Shown: positions 1 through 8,696 of the stretch, one piece after another
Layout: every line of letters begins with the position of its first letter
Position numbering within the stretch: the stretch's first letter is position 1
Origin: CBFHMJ01 sp965656875
GTDB taxonomy: Bacteria; Pseudomonadota; Gammaproteobacteria; Enterobacterales; Alteromonadaceae
Assembly (NCBI GenBank): GCA_965656875.1
Contig: CBFHMJ010000003.1
Span: 1-64,000, forward strand
Direction of reading: 5' to 3'
Length of the DNA stretch: 64,000 nucleotides
Translations under genes and position numbers: made by a program
Notes under the pieces: generated by a model
The model's database searches: none
Told to the model about the DNA's origin: nothing
Seen by the model: only the letters and a program-made list of their open reading frames with translations

Positions 1-66
1 GTGAAACGCATCCGCGCCGATGGTAGTGTGGGAGGTCCCATGCGAGAGTAGGTCACTGCCAGACAC
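1..66 (+). rRNA. rrf: 5S ribosomal RNA, 3' part (5' end outside window)
   Basis: The first bases match the 3' half of bacterial 5S rRNA: the GTGAAACGC block, then CCGATGGTAGTGTGG, the CATGCGAGAGTAGG loop and a closing CTGCCAG segment. The gene begins before the window, so its 5' half and the 23S/16S genes would lie upstream. The exact 3' end is set by eye and may be off by a few bases. Confidence 0.95.
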
Positions 67-74
67 CTCATTTT

Positions 75-101
75 AAAGCCCTGCATTAGCGGGGCTTTTT
101 T
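75..101 (+). terminator. rRNA operon rho-independent terminator
   Basis: An AAAGCCC arm, a short loop and a GGGCTTT arm are followed by a run of T. It sits just after the 5S gene and would end the rRNA operon transcript. Confidence 0.9.
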
Positions 102-591
102 CGTTTATGGCCATTAAAAACTGGTTTTACTTTTCAATGGCGCTTTCCTGTGCAGATTTTCTTTTCAATTAGTGGTTATTTAAATCACTTACTCTTCTGA
201 TAATACACTTCGTCTTTGGAACGATATTTCCATATTATTCGTGTTTACGACCCCTCGTGATACACAATGATGTATTACTTATAATTCAGCTGACTATTGT
301 CATGGTGACAGATTACTTTTTTATCTTAAAGATAAGTTATAGAAGAGAAGATATTGCAAACAATCGAATCTACCTGTGAGTCATAGTTAGATTCGTTTTA
401 TCTTTTCGATAACGAATCTGCTTAGGTATCTCATTACTATTTATGTGACATTGTGTTCGCTGCTAAGCGTAGACATAGTCATGTCCTGAATAGTTGACTC
501 AGAGAACTGATTCTTCACGAAAAAACTCTGACAGGGGACATAGTATGCAAACTAATTAGCCTGGCAGCGTAATCTTGAGGAAAGTATAAAA
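102..591. other. Intergenic region, no gene seen
   Basis: About 490 bases without a convincing coding frame or RNA gene. One visible structure is a hairpin at 365-395: CGAATCTA and TAGATTCG separated by 15 bases and followed by TTTTATCTTTT, which could end a short transcript. A third partial copy of the CGAATCT motif follows at about 413. Just before the next gene there is a good ribosome-binding site, GAGGAAA, ending about nine bases before the ATG at 592. No promoter could be assigned with confidence. Confidence 0.5.
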
Positions 592-1482
592 ATGAGAATG
601 TTACAGGTTTTGCTTATATCACTACTGTTTTTGTTTTCTGCTAATGGGAAGTCTGAAACTGGGCACTATGTAAATGGAATTGAGGGAATCAAAGCTGCGA
701 CTATACCAGGGGAAGGTTGGTATTACCGACTTTATAATATTTACTATCAGGCTGATCAATTAACTGATCCGAATGGCGATGCGATCGCTGGATTGAATTT
801 TGATGCTGAAGTAAGAGCGATGGCTCACCGTTTGATTCGAGTAACTGGTACGGAAATTCTTGGTGGTCGGTTATTCTGGGATGTTGTTCTGCCTGTCATT
901 GATACTGAGCTGGATGTGGGTGGGCAGTCATTTAGCGATGCAAGTTTCGGTGACTTTTTTATTGAACCATTTGGTTTAACCTGGCACGGCAAGCAGTGGG
1001 ATTATGCTGCTGCTATTGGTTTCTATTTACCTACTGGAAGCTATAGTCCATCAGAACCTGCTTCAGCTGGAAAAGATTTCTATACCATGATGATTTCGAG
1101 TGGAGGCACCTGGTATTTTGATGAGCAAAAATCCTGGAGTGCATCGATTCTTGCTCGATATGAAACTCACAGTGATAAAAAGGATCTTGATTATGAGCCC
1201 GGCGATGATTTTCATTTTGAGTGGGGCATTGGAAAATCATTTGGTAACTTCTGGGAGGTAGGATTAATAGGTTACGCTCAGTGGCAGCTGAACGCTGATA
1301 AAGGTGATGATGTATCAGAACAACAGAAAGCAAAAGATGAAGTTTTCGCGGTTGGATTTGAAGTTAACAAATTTATACCGGAAATGATGTTGAATACATC
1401 ACTTAAGGTACTGACAGAGTTTGGCGCGGAAGATCGAAGTGAAGGCGATGTCGTGTCTTTAACGTTTACTAAAATCTTTTAG
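592..1482 (+). CDS. Outer-membrane beta-barrel protein, phenol MetA-pathway/SphA-like family
   Basis: This 296-residue protein starts with a signal peptide (hydrophobic residues about 4-18, likely cleavage near SANG-KS). The mature part is rich in aromatic residues and alternating strands, with no cytoplasmic-type motif. The pattern (GEGWYYRLY near the start, an EVRAMAHRLI segment, FGDFFIEPFGLTWHGKQWD, FYLPTGSY, and a final aromatic residue) resembles the family annotated as MetA-pathway of phenol degradation or transporter, which are outer-membrane barrels often linked to hydrophobic compound uptake. The name reflects the family's first member and is not evidence for phenol use. The gene stands alone, with a strong ribosome-binding site and its own terminator downstream. 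The substrate is unknown. Confidence 0.65.
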   Translation: MRMLQVLLISLLFLFSANGKSETGHYVNGIEGIKAATIPGEGWYYRLYNIYYQADQLTDPNGDAIAGLNFDAEVRAMAHRLIRVTGTEILGGRLFWDVVLPVIDTELDVGGQSFSDASFGDFFIEPFGLTWHGKQWDYAAAIGFYLPTGSYSPSEPASAGKDFYTMMISSGGTWYFDEQKSWSASILARYETHSDKKDLDYEPGDDFHFEWGIGKSFGNFWEVGLIGYAQWQLNADKGDDVSEQQKAKDEVFAVGFEVNKFIPEMMLNTSLKVLTEFGAEDRSEGDVVSLTFTKIF

Positions 1483-1596
1483 ATGGCTTAGTTTGAACCT
1501 GATTTATATAAATATCTGACAGGATTAAATTTAACTAAAGCATGTAGTTAGTACAATTTTATCGACAAGGATAAATACTCCGTAAAATGAGAGAGT

Positions 1597-1621
1597 AAGG
1601 GTTGGTTAACAGCCCTTTTTA
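1597..1621 (+). terminator. Rho-independent terminator
   Basis: AAGGGTTG and CAGCCCTT form an eight-pair stem (one G-T pair) around a five-base loop, followed by TTTTT. It ends the transcript of the barrel-protein gene that stops at 1482. Confidence 0.8.
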
Positions 1622-1735
1622 CGTTAAGTTACTACCTGGACTGCAACAGTCAATCCTCTGTTTATCCAGAGCTAAATCATCGTTTGTTGCTTTTAAATTA
1701 TTTGCAAAATAGTAGTATCCCGGAGACTTGATTTC

Positions 1736-2584
1736 ATGCCGATTTCAATAACCCCAGATGAACAACGTCTGTTAAAAGACGTCATTATCCCACCTCAGCC
1801 TAAAGTATTACTGGACGTTGTCGCAGAAATCAAAAAAGACGAACCTGAATTCTCAGTTATCGCGAATGCTATTTCTTCTGATATCGGAATTTCTGCTGCG
1901 ATCCTACAGATTGTTAATTCTGCAGCATACCGTAGAGCCGTTGCGATAGATTCCATTGAGCAAGCGGTTATGGTGCTGGGATTGCGCCGAATTTTGCCTG
2001 TTGTTAAATCGGTCGCTTTGCGAAGTTCCATGCAGGAAAGTCAAAAATTAAATTCATTTTGGGACAGAGCAAGTGATATAGCTTCAATGTCAGCGCTAGT
2101 TGCAGACTATCTTGGAAAAGCTGCATTAGTGGATCAAGCTTATATGATGGGATTGTTCCATGAGGCTGGAATTCCATTAATGTATCAGTGCTATGACGAC
2201 TACCCTAATTTATTACGTGAAAGAGAGATGAACGGCTGGATTGGGTTGATTGATGCTGAACATGACCGATATGAGACAACACATGCAACACTTGGTGCTT
2301 TGTTAGGGCAGAAGTGGAAGTTGTGTGATTCTATGGTTGATGCAATCTATTTTCTTCATGATGTAGATGGGTTGTTTGCTTCGGGAGAGTTGGATGAAAC
2401 GGCCATTGATCTGGTTGCTATCATAAAGATCGCTCGACATATTGTAACAACAGGTCAGGCTGGAATTTCTCATGATACCGAATGGGAAGTCATTAAAGAA
2501 GATATATTAGATCACTTGCATATGGATAGTTCTGAAGTAGATGATATGTGTGTAAAAGTCGCTCAAAAACATAGGGGTGCCTAA
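1736..2584 (+). CDS. HDOD domain protein
   Basis: A 282-residue cytoplasmic protein. Residues about 12-215 match the HDOD domain, a relative of the HD hydrolase fold that has lost metal ligands and is used in signalling. Typical landmarks are IIPPQPKVLLDV at the start, ISSDIGISAAILQIVNSAAYR, the IEQAVMVLGLRRI helix and a GLFHEAGIPLM segment. No GGDEF, EAL or receiver domain is attached, so it is an HDOD-only protein. Such proteins act as regulators or scaffolds in c-di-GMP and chemotaxis-type signalling, but the partner cannot be predicted here. The start is supported by a CCGGAGA ribosome-binding site. It is followed by tRNA-Trp after 79 bases. Confidence 0.85.
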   Translation: MPISITPDEQRLLKDVIIPPQPKVLLDVVAEIKKDEPEFSVIANAISSDIGISAAILQIVNSAAYRRAVAIDSIEQAVMVLGLRRILPVVKSVALRSSMQESQKLNSFWDRASDIASMSALVADYLGKAALVDQAYMMGLFHEAGIPLMYQCYDDYPNLLREREMNGWIGLIDAEHDRYETTHATLGALLGQKWKLCDSMVDAIYFLHDVDGLFASGELDETAIDLVAIIKIARHIVTTGQAGISHDTEWEVIKEDILDHLHMDSSEVDDMCVKVAQKHRGA

Positions 2585-2620
2585 AAATAAAGCACTTAAC
2601 ACTAAAATGAAATTAATCGC

Positions 2621-2648
2621 TTTACCTTTACGAACCGTTATGTATAAT
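2621..2648 (+). promoter_or_regulatory. Sigma70-type promoter for tRNA-Trp
   Basis: A TTTACC box (4 of 6 consensus bases), a 16-base spacer and a perfect TATAAT box end 15 bases before the mature tRNA. This places the start of transcription a few bases upstream of the tRNA 5' end, as expected for a tRNA promoter. Confidence 0.65.
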
Positions 2649-2663
2649 TCTTTCCGCAGCTGT

Positions 2664-2740
2664 AGGGGTGTAGTTCGAATTGGTAGAACAGCGGTCTCCA
2701 AAACCGACGGTTGGGGGTTCGAGTCCCTCCGCCCCTGCCA
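2664..2740 (+). tRNA. trpT: tRNA-Trp (anticodon CCA)
   Basis: A full cloverleaf can be folded. The acceptor arm AGGGGTG pairs with CGCCCCT (one T-G pair), the D stem is GTTC/GAAC, the anticodon loop CTCCAAA carries CCA, and the T arm contains GGTTCGAGTCC. The CCA end is encoded. The closest match from memory is tRNA-Trp of enterobacteria, with one extra base in the D loop. No terminator is seen after it, so read-through into holD-rimI is possible. Confidence 0.95.
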
Positions 2741-2770
2741 GTTTCTGCACACACATACAGTATTCATTTG

Positions 2771-3121
2771 ATGTCAAAAAATAGCATCCACTTCCCAAAT
2801 TCATATCTACATTCAATCGGTATACAGCAATACCAACTAAAGAATACTCAGTTTGATAGTTCTGAAACAATCGACATCACATCATCTATTTCTCAATCTC
2901 TAATTGCTGATCTTGTTTTAGCGTGTAAGGCTCTCCGATCTAAAGAATTTGATAACACAGTAGAAAGTCAGAGTGTTAGTGTGAAAGTTCTTACCGGATT
3001 GACTGAGATCCAACAAAAACAAGATGAGTTTTTAATTCCCGCAGATCTAATTGCTGACAATAAAGCTAAGCGGCAACTTTGGAAAGCCTTATTAAGAAAT
3101 GCTGAAAAGCACCTTGATTAA
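2771..3121 (+). CDS. holD: DNA polymerase III psi subunit
   Basis: A small protein of 116 residues, counting from the ATG at 2771. The longer frame reaches back into the tRNA and is not used. Its N-terminal LHSIGIQQYQL segment matches the QLGI-x-QW-L signature of the psi subunit, and the C-terminal RQLWKALLRNAEKHL helix matches the family's last helix. Psi binds the chi subunit and the clamp loader, and so links single-stranded-DNA-binding protein to the replicase. The family is short and poorly conserved, so the assignment leans on the gene pair holD-rimI, which is conserved in gammaproteobacteria. The gap to rimI is 26 bases and the two are probably cotranscribed. Confidence 0.7.
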   Translation: MSKNSIHFPNSYLHSIGIQQYQLKNTQFDSSETIDITSSISQSLIADLVLACKALRSKEFDNTVESQSVSVKVLTGLTEIQQKQDEFLIPADLIADNKAKRQLWKALLRNAEKHLD

Positions 3122-3147
3122 TTACGTCATTCAGAGCCACTGTTTTT

Positions 3148-3615
3148 ATGAATATTGATGTTCGCGCACTGATTCCATCTGATGCTGAAAAAATGCTTTT
3201 AATAGAGCAACGATCGCATCGCTCTCCATGGTCTTTATCTTTGTTAAAAGACTCGTTTGGCTCGGATTATTTGACTCGAGGGCTTTATAACAATAGTGAA
3301 CTGTGTGGTTATTTCATCGTGAACACTATAAAAGTCTGTGCTGAGGCAACACTCCAGAATATTTGTGTTGCACCCGAATATCAGGGGCAGGGATTTGGTC
3401 ACATATTAATGAATGATTTGATTGATGAACTAAAAAGTCAGTCTTACGAGTATCTATTTCTTGAGGTCAGAGCCTCCAATGAAAACGCAATATTGCTGTA
3501 TAAAAAAGTAGGCTTTCAAACAGATGGCACGCGGAAAGATTATTATCAGTGTGACAATGGCCTGAGAGAAGATGCTGTTTTAATGAGCTTACATTTGTCT
3601 GTAGATGCTGAGTGA
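3148..3615 (+). CDS. rimI: Ribosomal protein bS18 N-terminal alanine acetyltransferase
   Basis: A GNAT-fold acetyltransferase of 155 residues, close to the usual 148-150. It transfers acetyl from acetyl-CoA to the N-terminal alanine of ribosomal protein bS18. The acetyl-CoA-binding motif A is visible as QNICVAPEYQGQGFGHILM (about residues 70-88). The later segment LEVRASNENAILLYKKVGF with a following R-x-x-YY is the characteristic RimI C-terminal half. It follows holD in the same direction and ends 25 bases from the convergent histidine kinase gene. Confidence 0.9.
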   Translation: MNIDVRALIPSDAEKMLLIEQRSHRSPWSLSLLKDSFGSDYLTRGLYNNSELCGYFIVNTIKVCAEATLQNICVAPEYQGQGFGHILMNDLIDELKSQSYEYLFLEVRASNENAILLYKKVGFQTDGTRKDYYQCDNGLREDAVLMSLHLSVDAE

Positions 3616-3640
3616 TTTTGCCCGACTTTGGTTTGAGGCG

Positions 3641-6316
3641 TCAGTCATTGATATCCCGCTTTTTTAATTCCTGTATACAGTGATCATTTAATTGTCGCCA
3701 TGCCTTGATGATAGCTTCTGCATTTTGCTGTTTTGCGCTTGATTCCAGGTTAGCAGCTAATTGTGTTATGTCGTGGTATCCAAAGCAACCAGCTGAGCCT
3801 TTAAGAGAGTGAGCCTCTGCTTTAACACTGTCCCATGCTTGTTGATTGATGGCATGCTCTAGTTTGTTTAAATGACTATCAAGGCCATTTAAAAAATTCT
3901 TTGTTAGTTCTTTTAAATCATCCTGAAAATCGGGGTCATTATCAAATAACTTCTCGATAGATGTGTCTTGTTGTGGCTTTAACAGTCCTTGTATTTCTCT
4001 GAATAATTGGTCTCTGTCGATGGGTTTGGCTATGGTCGTATTACATCCTGCTTTCAGATATTCTTCTATATCTTCTTTCATTACGTTAGCTGTTAAAGCC
4101 GCTATAGGTACTTCATTACCTGTCTGGCGTAGAATATGAGTTGCTTCCATACCGCCCATTTCGGGCATTTGCATGTCCATTAATATTAAGTCGAAATCTT
4201 CAACCAATGCTGCTTCAACGGCTTCAAGTCCGTTATTGACAATAGTTAGATTCGCATCGAGCCGGTCTAGCATAAGTGAAATGAGTTTCTGGTTGTCTTT
4301 GTTGTCTTCAGCTAACAGTATTTTTGCGTCGGATAATTCTGGTAAAGGTTCAACAAGCCTGTTCAAAGGTGATTCCTGGTGGTGTTCCGGGATTGTTTGC
4401 GTCAGCTCTCGTTCTGATGCCGGAAGCAGGCAAGGGAAACTGAACGTAAATGTGCTGCCGATGCCTTTTTCACTAATCAGGTAAATATCGCCACCTAACA
4501 GAGTTGCGAGGTTTTTGGAAATACATAATCCCAGTCCTGTACCGCCGAAGCGCCGAGTGGTGCTTGTGTCTGCTTGTTCAAATGGATTAAATATGCGGTG
4601 TTGCTCTTCAATGCTCATACCTATACCTGTGTCCTGGTACTCGATGATGAAGAGTTGGCGGGGCTGCTGAAAACTGACAGACAAGGTTACTGAACCTTGA
4701 TGAGTAAATTTGATTGCGTTACTGCCGATGTTGAGGAGTATTTGCTTAATGCGTGTTTCGTCGCTAACCGTTTGCAAAGGTAGAGGCAGGTTGAACCTGA
4801 TATTAAGTGGCAAGTTTTTTTTATCTGCGGCGGGTTTTAGCAGTGATTCAATATCATGGATCATTTGAAAAATTGAAAACTCGACTTTTTCTAATTCGAT
4901 TTTTTCAGACTCAATTTTCGACAAATCCAGAATATTATTAATCAGAACTTCGAGGTGTTGACTACTATTGAGGACTTTATTGAGGTATTCATTGCGCTGA
5001 TCAACATCCAGTTGGTCTTCCATACTATGCTCAGTGAATCCCTTAATGGCAGTTAGTGGTGTTCTGATTTCATGACTCATATTCGCCAGAAAACGACTTT
5101 TCAGATTGTTGGCTTCTTCTGCTGTTTTTATTGCTCGTTCAAGCTTAGTGTTTGTGGTTCGCAGCTCGGTCGTTCGCTCCTCTACTTTTTCAGCCAGGTG
5201 GTGCTGAAAATCTAATAGTTTGATATTCGATTCATTAAGTTGTTGAGCCATGCGATTAAAATCATGGAAGAGTTGGCCAAATTCATCATCACTGTCTGTA
5301 CTGACTTCAATATTAAATTCACCTGAGCCGACGGAATAGCTGGCTTCACTCAACTTTTGAATGGGATTTACCATCAGATTTCGTAATACCAGATAGATCG
5401 CTAACGGGAATATACATAAACACAAAATCGAGATAACCAGAGGGAGCGTTTTAATTTGCCAACCAATTTCGACAATGTGGGCGTTTTCATAGCCTGTCAG
5501 TAGATATTTTCCATTTAATAAAGGCTCAACTCTGAGCAACATGTCTTCCGTATAATCGAACAGCATGGATGTCCGGATTGGCGATCCGGTAAACAGGGCT
5601 TTTTCGATCATTGCTTTTTCAGTTGCTGAGAGGTGTATATCGGTTAACTCCTGATTACTTGAAAATAGAATACGTCCATTGGCGGAGAGAAGTGCGTTGA
5701 AACCAAATTGATTCAAGGTGTCATCCATAAATCGTTGTATGCGGTTACTGTGAATATCAAAAACCAAAAATGGGGTATTTTCGTTACTGGCGTCATCGGG
5801 AGGAATCAGGCGCTGCACAAAATAATAGTGATCTGATTCTTCCGTCTTTCCTTTGAGAAACAGGCCTTTGTCACTAACCATAGTCTGTAGGTCAGGGTAG
5901 AGCATGTTTGTATATGAGTCGAAGTAGATATCTTTGCTATAGAACACCAACAATTCACCATCAGAGCTTAGTAACTCAATACTGTATATATCAGAGAATT
6001 GATCGGCATATTGTTTGAAAACACTGACGGTATCGGTGACTACGTCGGCGTAATGAGGTGATGAAACGGGAGTTTTAAGTGCTGTTTTTATATAAGGTGA
6101 TTCACTCAGGATTTCTAAAAAATAATTGATGGTTGAAAAGTAAGAGTCTACTGACGAGCGTACTTTGTCTATGTGATTCTTTGACAGTTGTACAGACTGA
6201 GCCTCACGGGAATGGCTGGCATTGTTTATCAACATACCGATAAGCAGCAACAACGGGATAACGACCAGAGGGGTAAGTCTGATTAAGAGTTTATTGGCAA
6301 GGCGACTTTTGTTCAT
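3641..6316 (-). CDS. Hybrid sensor histidine kinase with receiver and HPt domains
   Basis: An 891-residue inner-membrane sensor. A first membrane helix at about residues 12-30 and a second at about 288-310 enclose a periplasmic sensing domain of roughly 250 residues (Cache-like by layout). A HAMP linker follows to about 365, then the dimerisation/phospho-acceptor helix with MSHEIRTP (His near 413). The ATP-binding domain shows its N box (LLNIGSNAIKF), DTGIGM, and the F/G2 box FEQADTSTTRRFGGTGLGL. A receiver domain carries MDMQMPEM with the acceptor Asp near 713, and a C-terminal HPt domain carries AHSLKGSAG (His near 834). This BarA-like, multi-step phosphorelay layout needs a separate response regulator, and none is in the window. 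It is divergent from the T2SS operon, separated by 302 bases. The ligand is unknown. Confidence 0.93.
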   Translation of the reverse strand: MNKSRLANKLLIRLTPLVVIPLLLLIGMLINNASHSREAQSVQLSKNHIDKVRSSVDSYFSTINYFLEILSESPYIKTALKTPVSSPHYADVVTDTVSVFKQYADQFSDIYSIELLSSDGELLVFYSKDIYFDSYTNMLYPDLQTMVSDKGLFLKGKTEESDHYYFVQRLIPPDDASNENTPFLVFDIHSNRIQRFMDDTLNQFGFNALLSANGRILFSSNQELTDIHLSATEKAMIEKALFTGSPIRTSMLFDYTEDMLLRVEPLLNGKYLLTGYENAHIVEIGWQIKTLPLVISILCLCIFPLAIYLVLRNLMVNPIQKLSEASYSVGSGEFNIEVSTDSDDEFGQLFHDFNRMAQQLNESNIKLLDFQHHLAEKVEERTTELRTTNTKLERAIKTAEEANNLKSRFLANMSHEIRTPLTAIKGFTEHSMEDQLDVDQRNEYLNKVLNSSQHLEVLINNILDLSKIESEKIELEKVEFSIFQMIHDIESLLKPAADKKNLPLNIRFNLPLPLQTVSDETRIKQILLNIGSNAIKFTHQGSVTLSVSFQQPRQLFIIEYQDTGIGMSIEEQHRIFNPFEQADTSTTRRFGGTGLGLCISKNLATLLGGDIYLISEKGIGSTFTFSFPCLLPASERELTQTIPEHHQESPLNRLVEPLPELSDAKILLAEDNKDNQKLISLMLDRLDANLTIVNNGLEAVEAALVEDFDLILMDMQMPEMGGMEATHILRQTGNEVPIAALTANVMKEDIEEYLKAGCNTTIAKPIDRDQLFREIQGLLKPQQDTSIEKLFDNDPDFQDDLKELTKNFLNGLDSHLNKLEHAINQQAWDSVKAEAHSLKGSAGCFGYHDITQLAANLESSAKQQNAEAIIKAWRQLNDHCIQELKKRDIND

Positions 6317-6618
6317 CTGGACAAATCGAGTAGACCATTGTTAGTGGATATGTGGCACCATCGTCATTTTAGATAAAAGATTGTTTGCTCTATCATCCAG
6401 GTTTAGTCGAATTTCCTTTAATTGCAACTCCATAATGTCATCCAGATGTTGTTATGAACTAAAATGATGGAGTAGTAGGCTAAAATCATGAAAAAAATAA
6501 GGAAGCACCGTACATCTGCGAGTTTGCTCTTCTCATCATCTGCCTCTCCCGGATATCCTATCGACTTTGTAAAACTCAGTTGCTAGACTGCGCCGACATT
6601 AATTCAGAGGGTTCTTGA
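6317..6618. promoter_or_regulatory. Divergent intergenic region between the kinase and the T2SS operon
   Basis: About 300 bases that must hold promoters for both directions. A candidate for gspG is TCGACT at 6561-6566, a 17-base spacer and TAGACT at 6584-6589, each matching 4 of 6 consensus bases. A GAGG ribosome-binding site sits at 6607-6610, eight bases before the ATG. No clear operator repeat was seen. Confidence 0.35.
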
Positions 6619-7020
6619 ATGAATAGAAAATCCGTTAAAGGCTTCACTTTAATCGAGCTAATGATTGTTATTGTGATTTTGGGGCTTTTAATGTCTCTGG
6701 TTGCACCAGAAATGTTTGGTAAAGTAACGTCTACCCAGCGTAAAACTGCGGCAGCGCAGATGAAAATGTTTGATACAGCACTTGAAACATTCCGTCTGGA
6801 CGTTGGCGATTATCCGGCAAATCTGGAAGAGTTAAGACGCAGTGATAAGCGTGGTTGGGATGGCCCTTACATTAAAAAAGCGATTCCAATGGACCCATGG
6901 GGTAACCCATACGAGTACAGAACGCCTGGTGATAATGGGAATGGCTATTATCTTGCGTCAAATGCAAAAGATGGTCAGCCAGGTGGTGAGGGTGATTCAG
7001 AGGATATCATCCATCAATGA
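6619..7020 (+). CDS. gspG: T2SS major pseudopilin GspG
   Basis: A 133-residue pseudopilin. The prepilin peptidase site is KG-FTLIEL, with cleavage after Gly8 and Glu at mature position 5, followed by a membrane helix to about residue 30. The C-terminal half has the GspG landmarks: a long helix ending QMKMFDTALETFRLDVGDYP, then WDGPYIKKAIPMDPWGNPY and a final acidic segment where GspG binds calcium. This is the main subunit of the periplasmic pseudopilus that drives export through the secretin. It is the first gene of the operon, whereas in most T2SS clusters gspC or gspD comes first. It overlaps gspE by four bases (ATGA), which suggests translational coupling. Confidence 0.95.
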   Translation: MNRKSVKGFTLIELMIVIVILGLLMSLVAPEMFGKVTSTQRKTAAAQMKMFDTALETFRLDVGDYPANLEELRRSDKRGWDGPYIKKAIPMDPWGNPYEYRTPGDNGNGYYLASNAKDGQPGGEGDSEDIIHQ

Positions 7021-8696
7021 GAACGTTAAAAGACATCCTCTGCGGATCATTTGATGTAACGACAGAGGATTATGAAAAGGCTGCAAGCTATCAGTCTCGC
7101 TATGATGGCCGTATCGAGCAAGTGTTGGTCAATATGGGCGCACTGGCTGAAGATAAATTGCACCTTTTCTACGCTGAGTTTTTATCACTACCACTATTAA
7201 CAGATGAACTGGAGACGGCGTTCGTTGAACAGATAGAATCTGTTAATGATTACCTGACGGCAGACCTGGCCGACTGGTTCAACACAAGAAAGTGGCAGTT
7301 GTGTGCAGCATCTGATGAAAAGCTTGCATTCGTGACTGCTGACCCCCTGAACATGGAAGTGAACCAGCGATTGCCCGGATTGAATCGCGACATCGACGTT
7401 TATCTTCTGCCATCTTCTGATTTTGAGCGGTTCACATCGTTATTCAGTCAAGGTGATGACTTACTGGCTGGTGGTGATTTAACCAGTGTTGAAGAAGATA
7501 AACTTCGTGAATTAGCCTCCGAAGCACCTACTGTCAGTTTACTCAATTCCCTTATTACGCGAGCCCTTCGTGAAGGTGCGTCGGATATGCATATTGAGCC
7601 GCTTGATAATAAATGTCAGGTGAGGTTCCGTGTTGATGGCGTCTTAAAGAGTGAAGAGTATATTCCTGCTTCAATGCAATTGCCGGTCATTACACGAATC
7701 AAGATTTTGTCGGGCATGGACATTGCGGAAAAGCGTCGTCCGCAAGATGGAAAAATTGAATTGAAGATTGCTCAGCAAGAATTGGACATCCGTGTATCTT
7801 CCCTGCCTTTGAATATGGGAGAAAGTGTTGTGATGCGTTTCTTACGAAAAGATGCGCTCGAATACGACATGGAACACCTTGGTCTGGCAGCCGATGTTCA
7901 ACGTCAGATTGAACAAGATTTAAAAACTACAGCAGGTGTTATTCTGCTAACCGGTCCTACGGGTAGCGGTAAAACAACCAGTCTATATACCTTCCTGAGT
8001 GCTATCAACTCTGAAAAAGTCAAAATTATCACGCTGGAAGATCCGGTCGAATATCAGCTTGATGGTGTAAATCAGGTGCAGGTTCGTTCTGAAATTGGCT
8101 TTGATTTTGCCGCTGGTTTACGAAGTATTGTTCGTCAGGATCCTGATGTCATTATGGTTGGTGAGATCCGAGATCAGGAAACCGCTCGAATAGCGTTGCA
8201 GTCGGCAATTACCGGACACCTTGTTTTTTCAACTGTTCATACCAATGATGCGCCAAGTGCTTATACACGTTTATTGGATCTTGGTGTTGAAGAGTTTTTA
8301 TTAAATGCAGCCCTGGTTTCAATTATTGCACAGCGCCTTGTTCGAACTTATTGTTCAGCGTGTTCTGCGCCAGTATCGGCGGAAGATTCAGCTGATATTA
8401 TTGATAAATTTGGGTTGCAGCAGATCGCTGATAAATACAACGACGGTCACATAAACCTGCATAAAGCTGTTGGTTGTGAGACGTGCAACCATACTGGTTA
8501 CAAAGGGCGAAAAGCGGTCATTGAATATTTTCCCTGCGATGAAGCTGTTCGGACCATGCCGAAAGATAATGAATTTCTTGAAAAAGCTCGCAAGCATAAT
8601 CAGTCAATCGGTAACAGAACAATGGTTGAAGACGGCTTGCTAAAAGTCGTCAAAGGAATAACTTCGATTGATGAAGTCATGAGGGTGGCGGGTTAG
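7017..8696 (+). CDS. gspE: T2SS/T4P assembly ATPase GspE
   Basis: A cytoplasmic hexameric ATPase of 559 residues that powers pseudopilus assembly. An N-terminal GspE/PilB domain (about residues 1-150) is followed by the ATPase core. Walker A is GPTGSGKTT (about 312-320), the Asp box includes LEDPVEYQL, Walker B is DVIMVGEIRD (about 375-384), and the His box is HLVFSTVHTND. A zinc-binding tetracysteine element (CSAC and CETC, about residues 445-490) marks the GspE/PilB secretion branch. All catalytic motifs are intact. It starts inside the gspG stop codon and is followed directly by gspF (TAG-ATG). Confidence 0.95.
   Translation: MRTLKDILCGSFDVTTEDYEKAASYQSRYDGRIEQVLVNMGALAEDKLHLFYAEFLSLPLLTDELETAFVEQIESVNDYLTADLADWFNTRKWQLCAASDEKLAFVTADPLNMEVNQRLPGLNRDIDVYLLPSSDFERFTSLFSQGDDLLAGGDLTSVEEDKLRELASEAPTVSLLNSLITRALREGASDMHIEPLDNKCQVRFRVDGVLKSEEYIPASMQLPVITRIKILSGMDIAEKRRPQDGKIELKIAQQELDIRVSSLPLNMGESVVMRFLRKDALEYDMEHLGLAADVQRQIEQDLKTTAGVILLTGPTGSGKTTSLYTFLSAINSEKVKIITLEDPVEYQLDGVNQVQVRSEIGFDFAAGLRSIVRQDPDVIMVGEIRDQETARIALQSAITGHLVFSTVHTNDAPSAYTRLLDLGVEEFLLNAALVSIIAQRLVRTYCSACSAPVSAEDSADIIDKFGLQQIADKYNDGHINLHKAVGCETCNHTGYKGRKAVIEYFPCDEAVRTMPKDNEFLEKARKHNQSIGNRTMVEDGLLKVVKGITSIDEVMRVAG

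Noticed and set aside
592..1482. Naming the barrel protein as a phenol-degradation enzyme
   Set aside because: The family name is historical. No catabolic genes are near and the protein has no enzyme motif.
2664..2771. The tRNA-Trp 3' end as an integration site of a mobile element
   Set aside because: No integrase follows and no second copy of the tRNA 3' end was noticed downstream; the next genes are holD and rimI.
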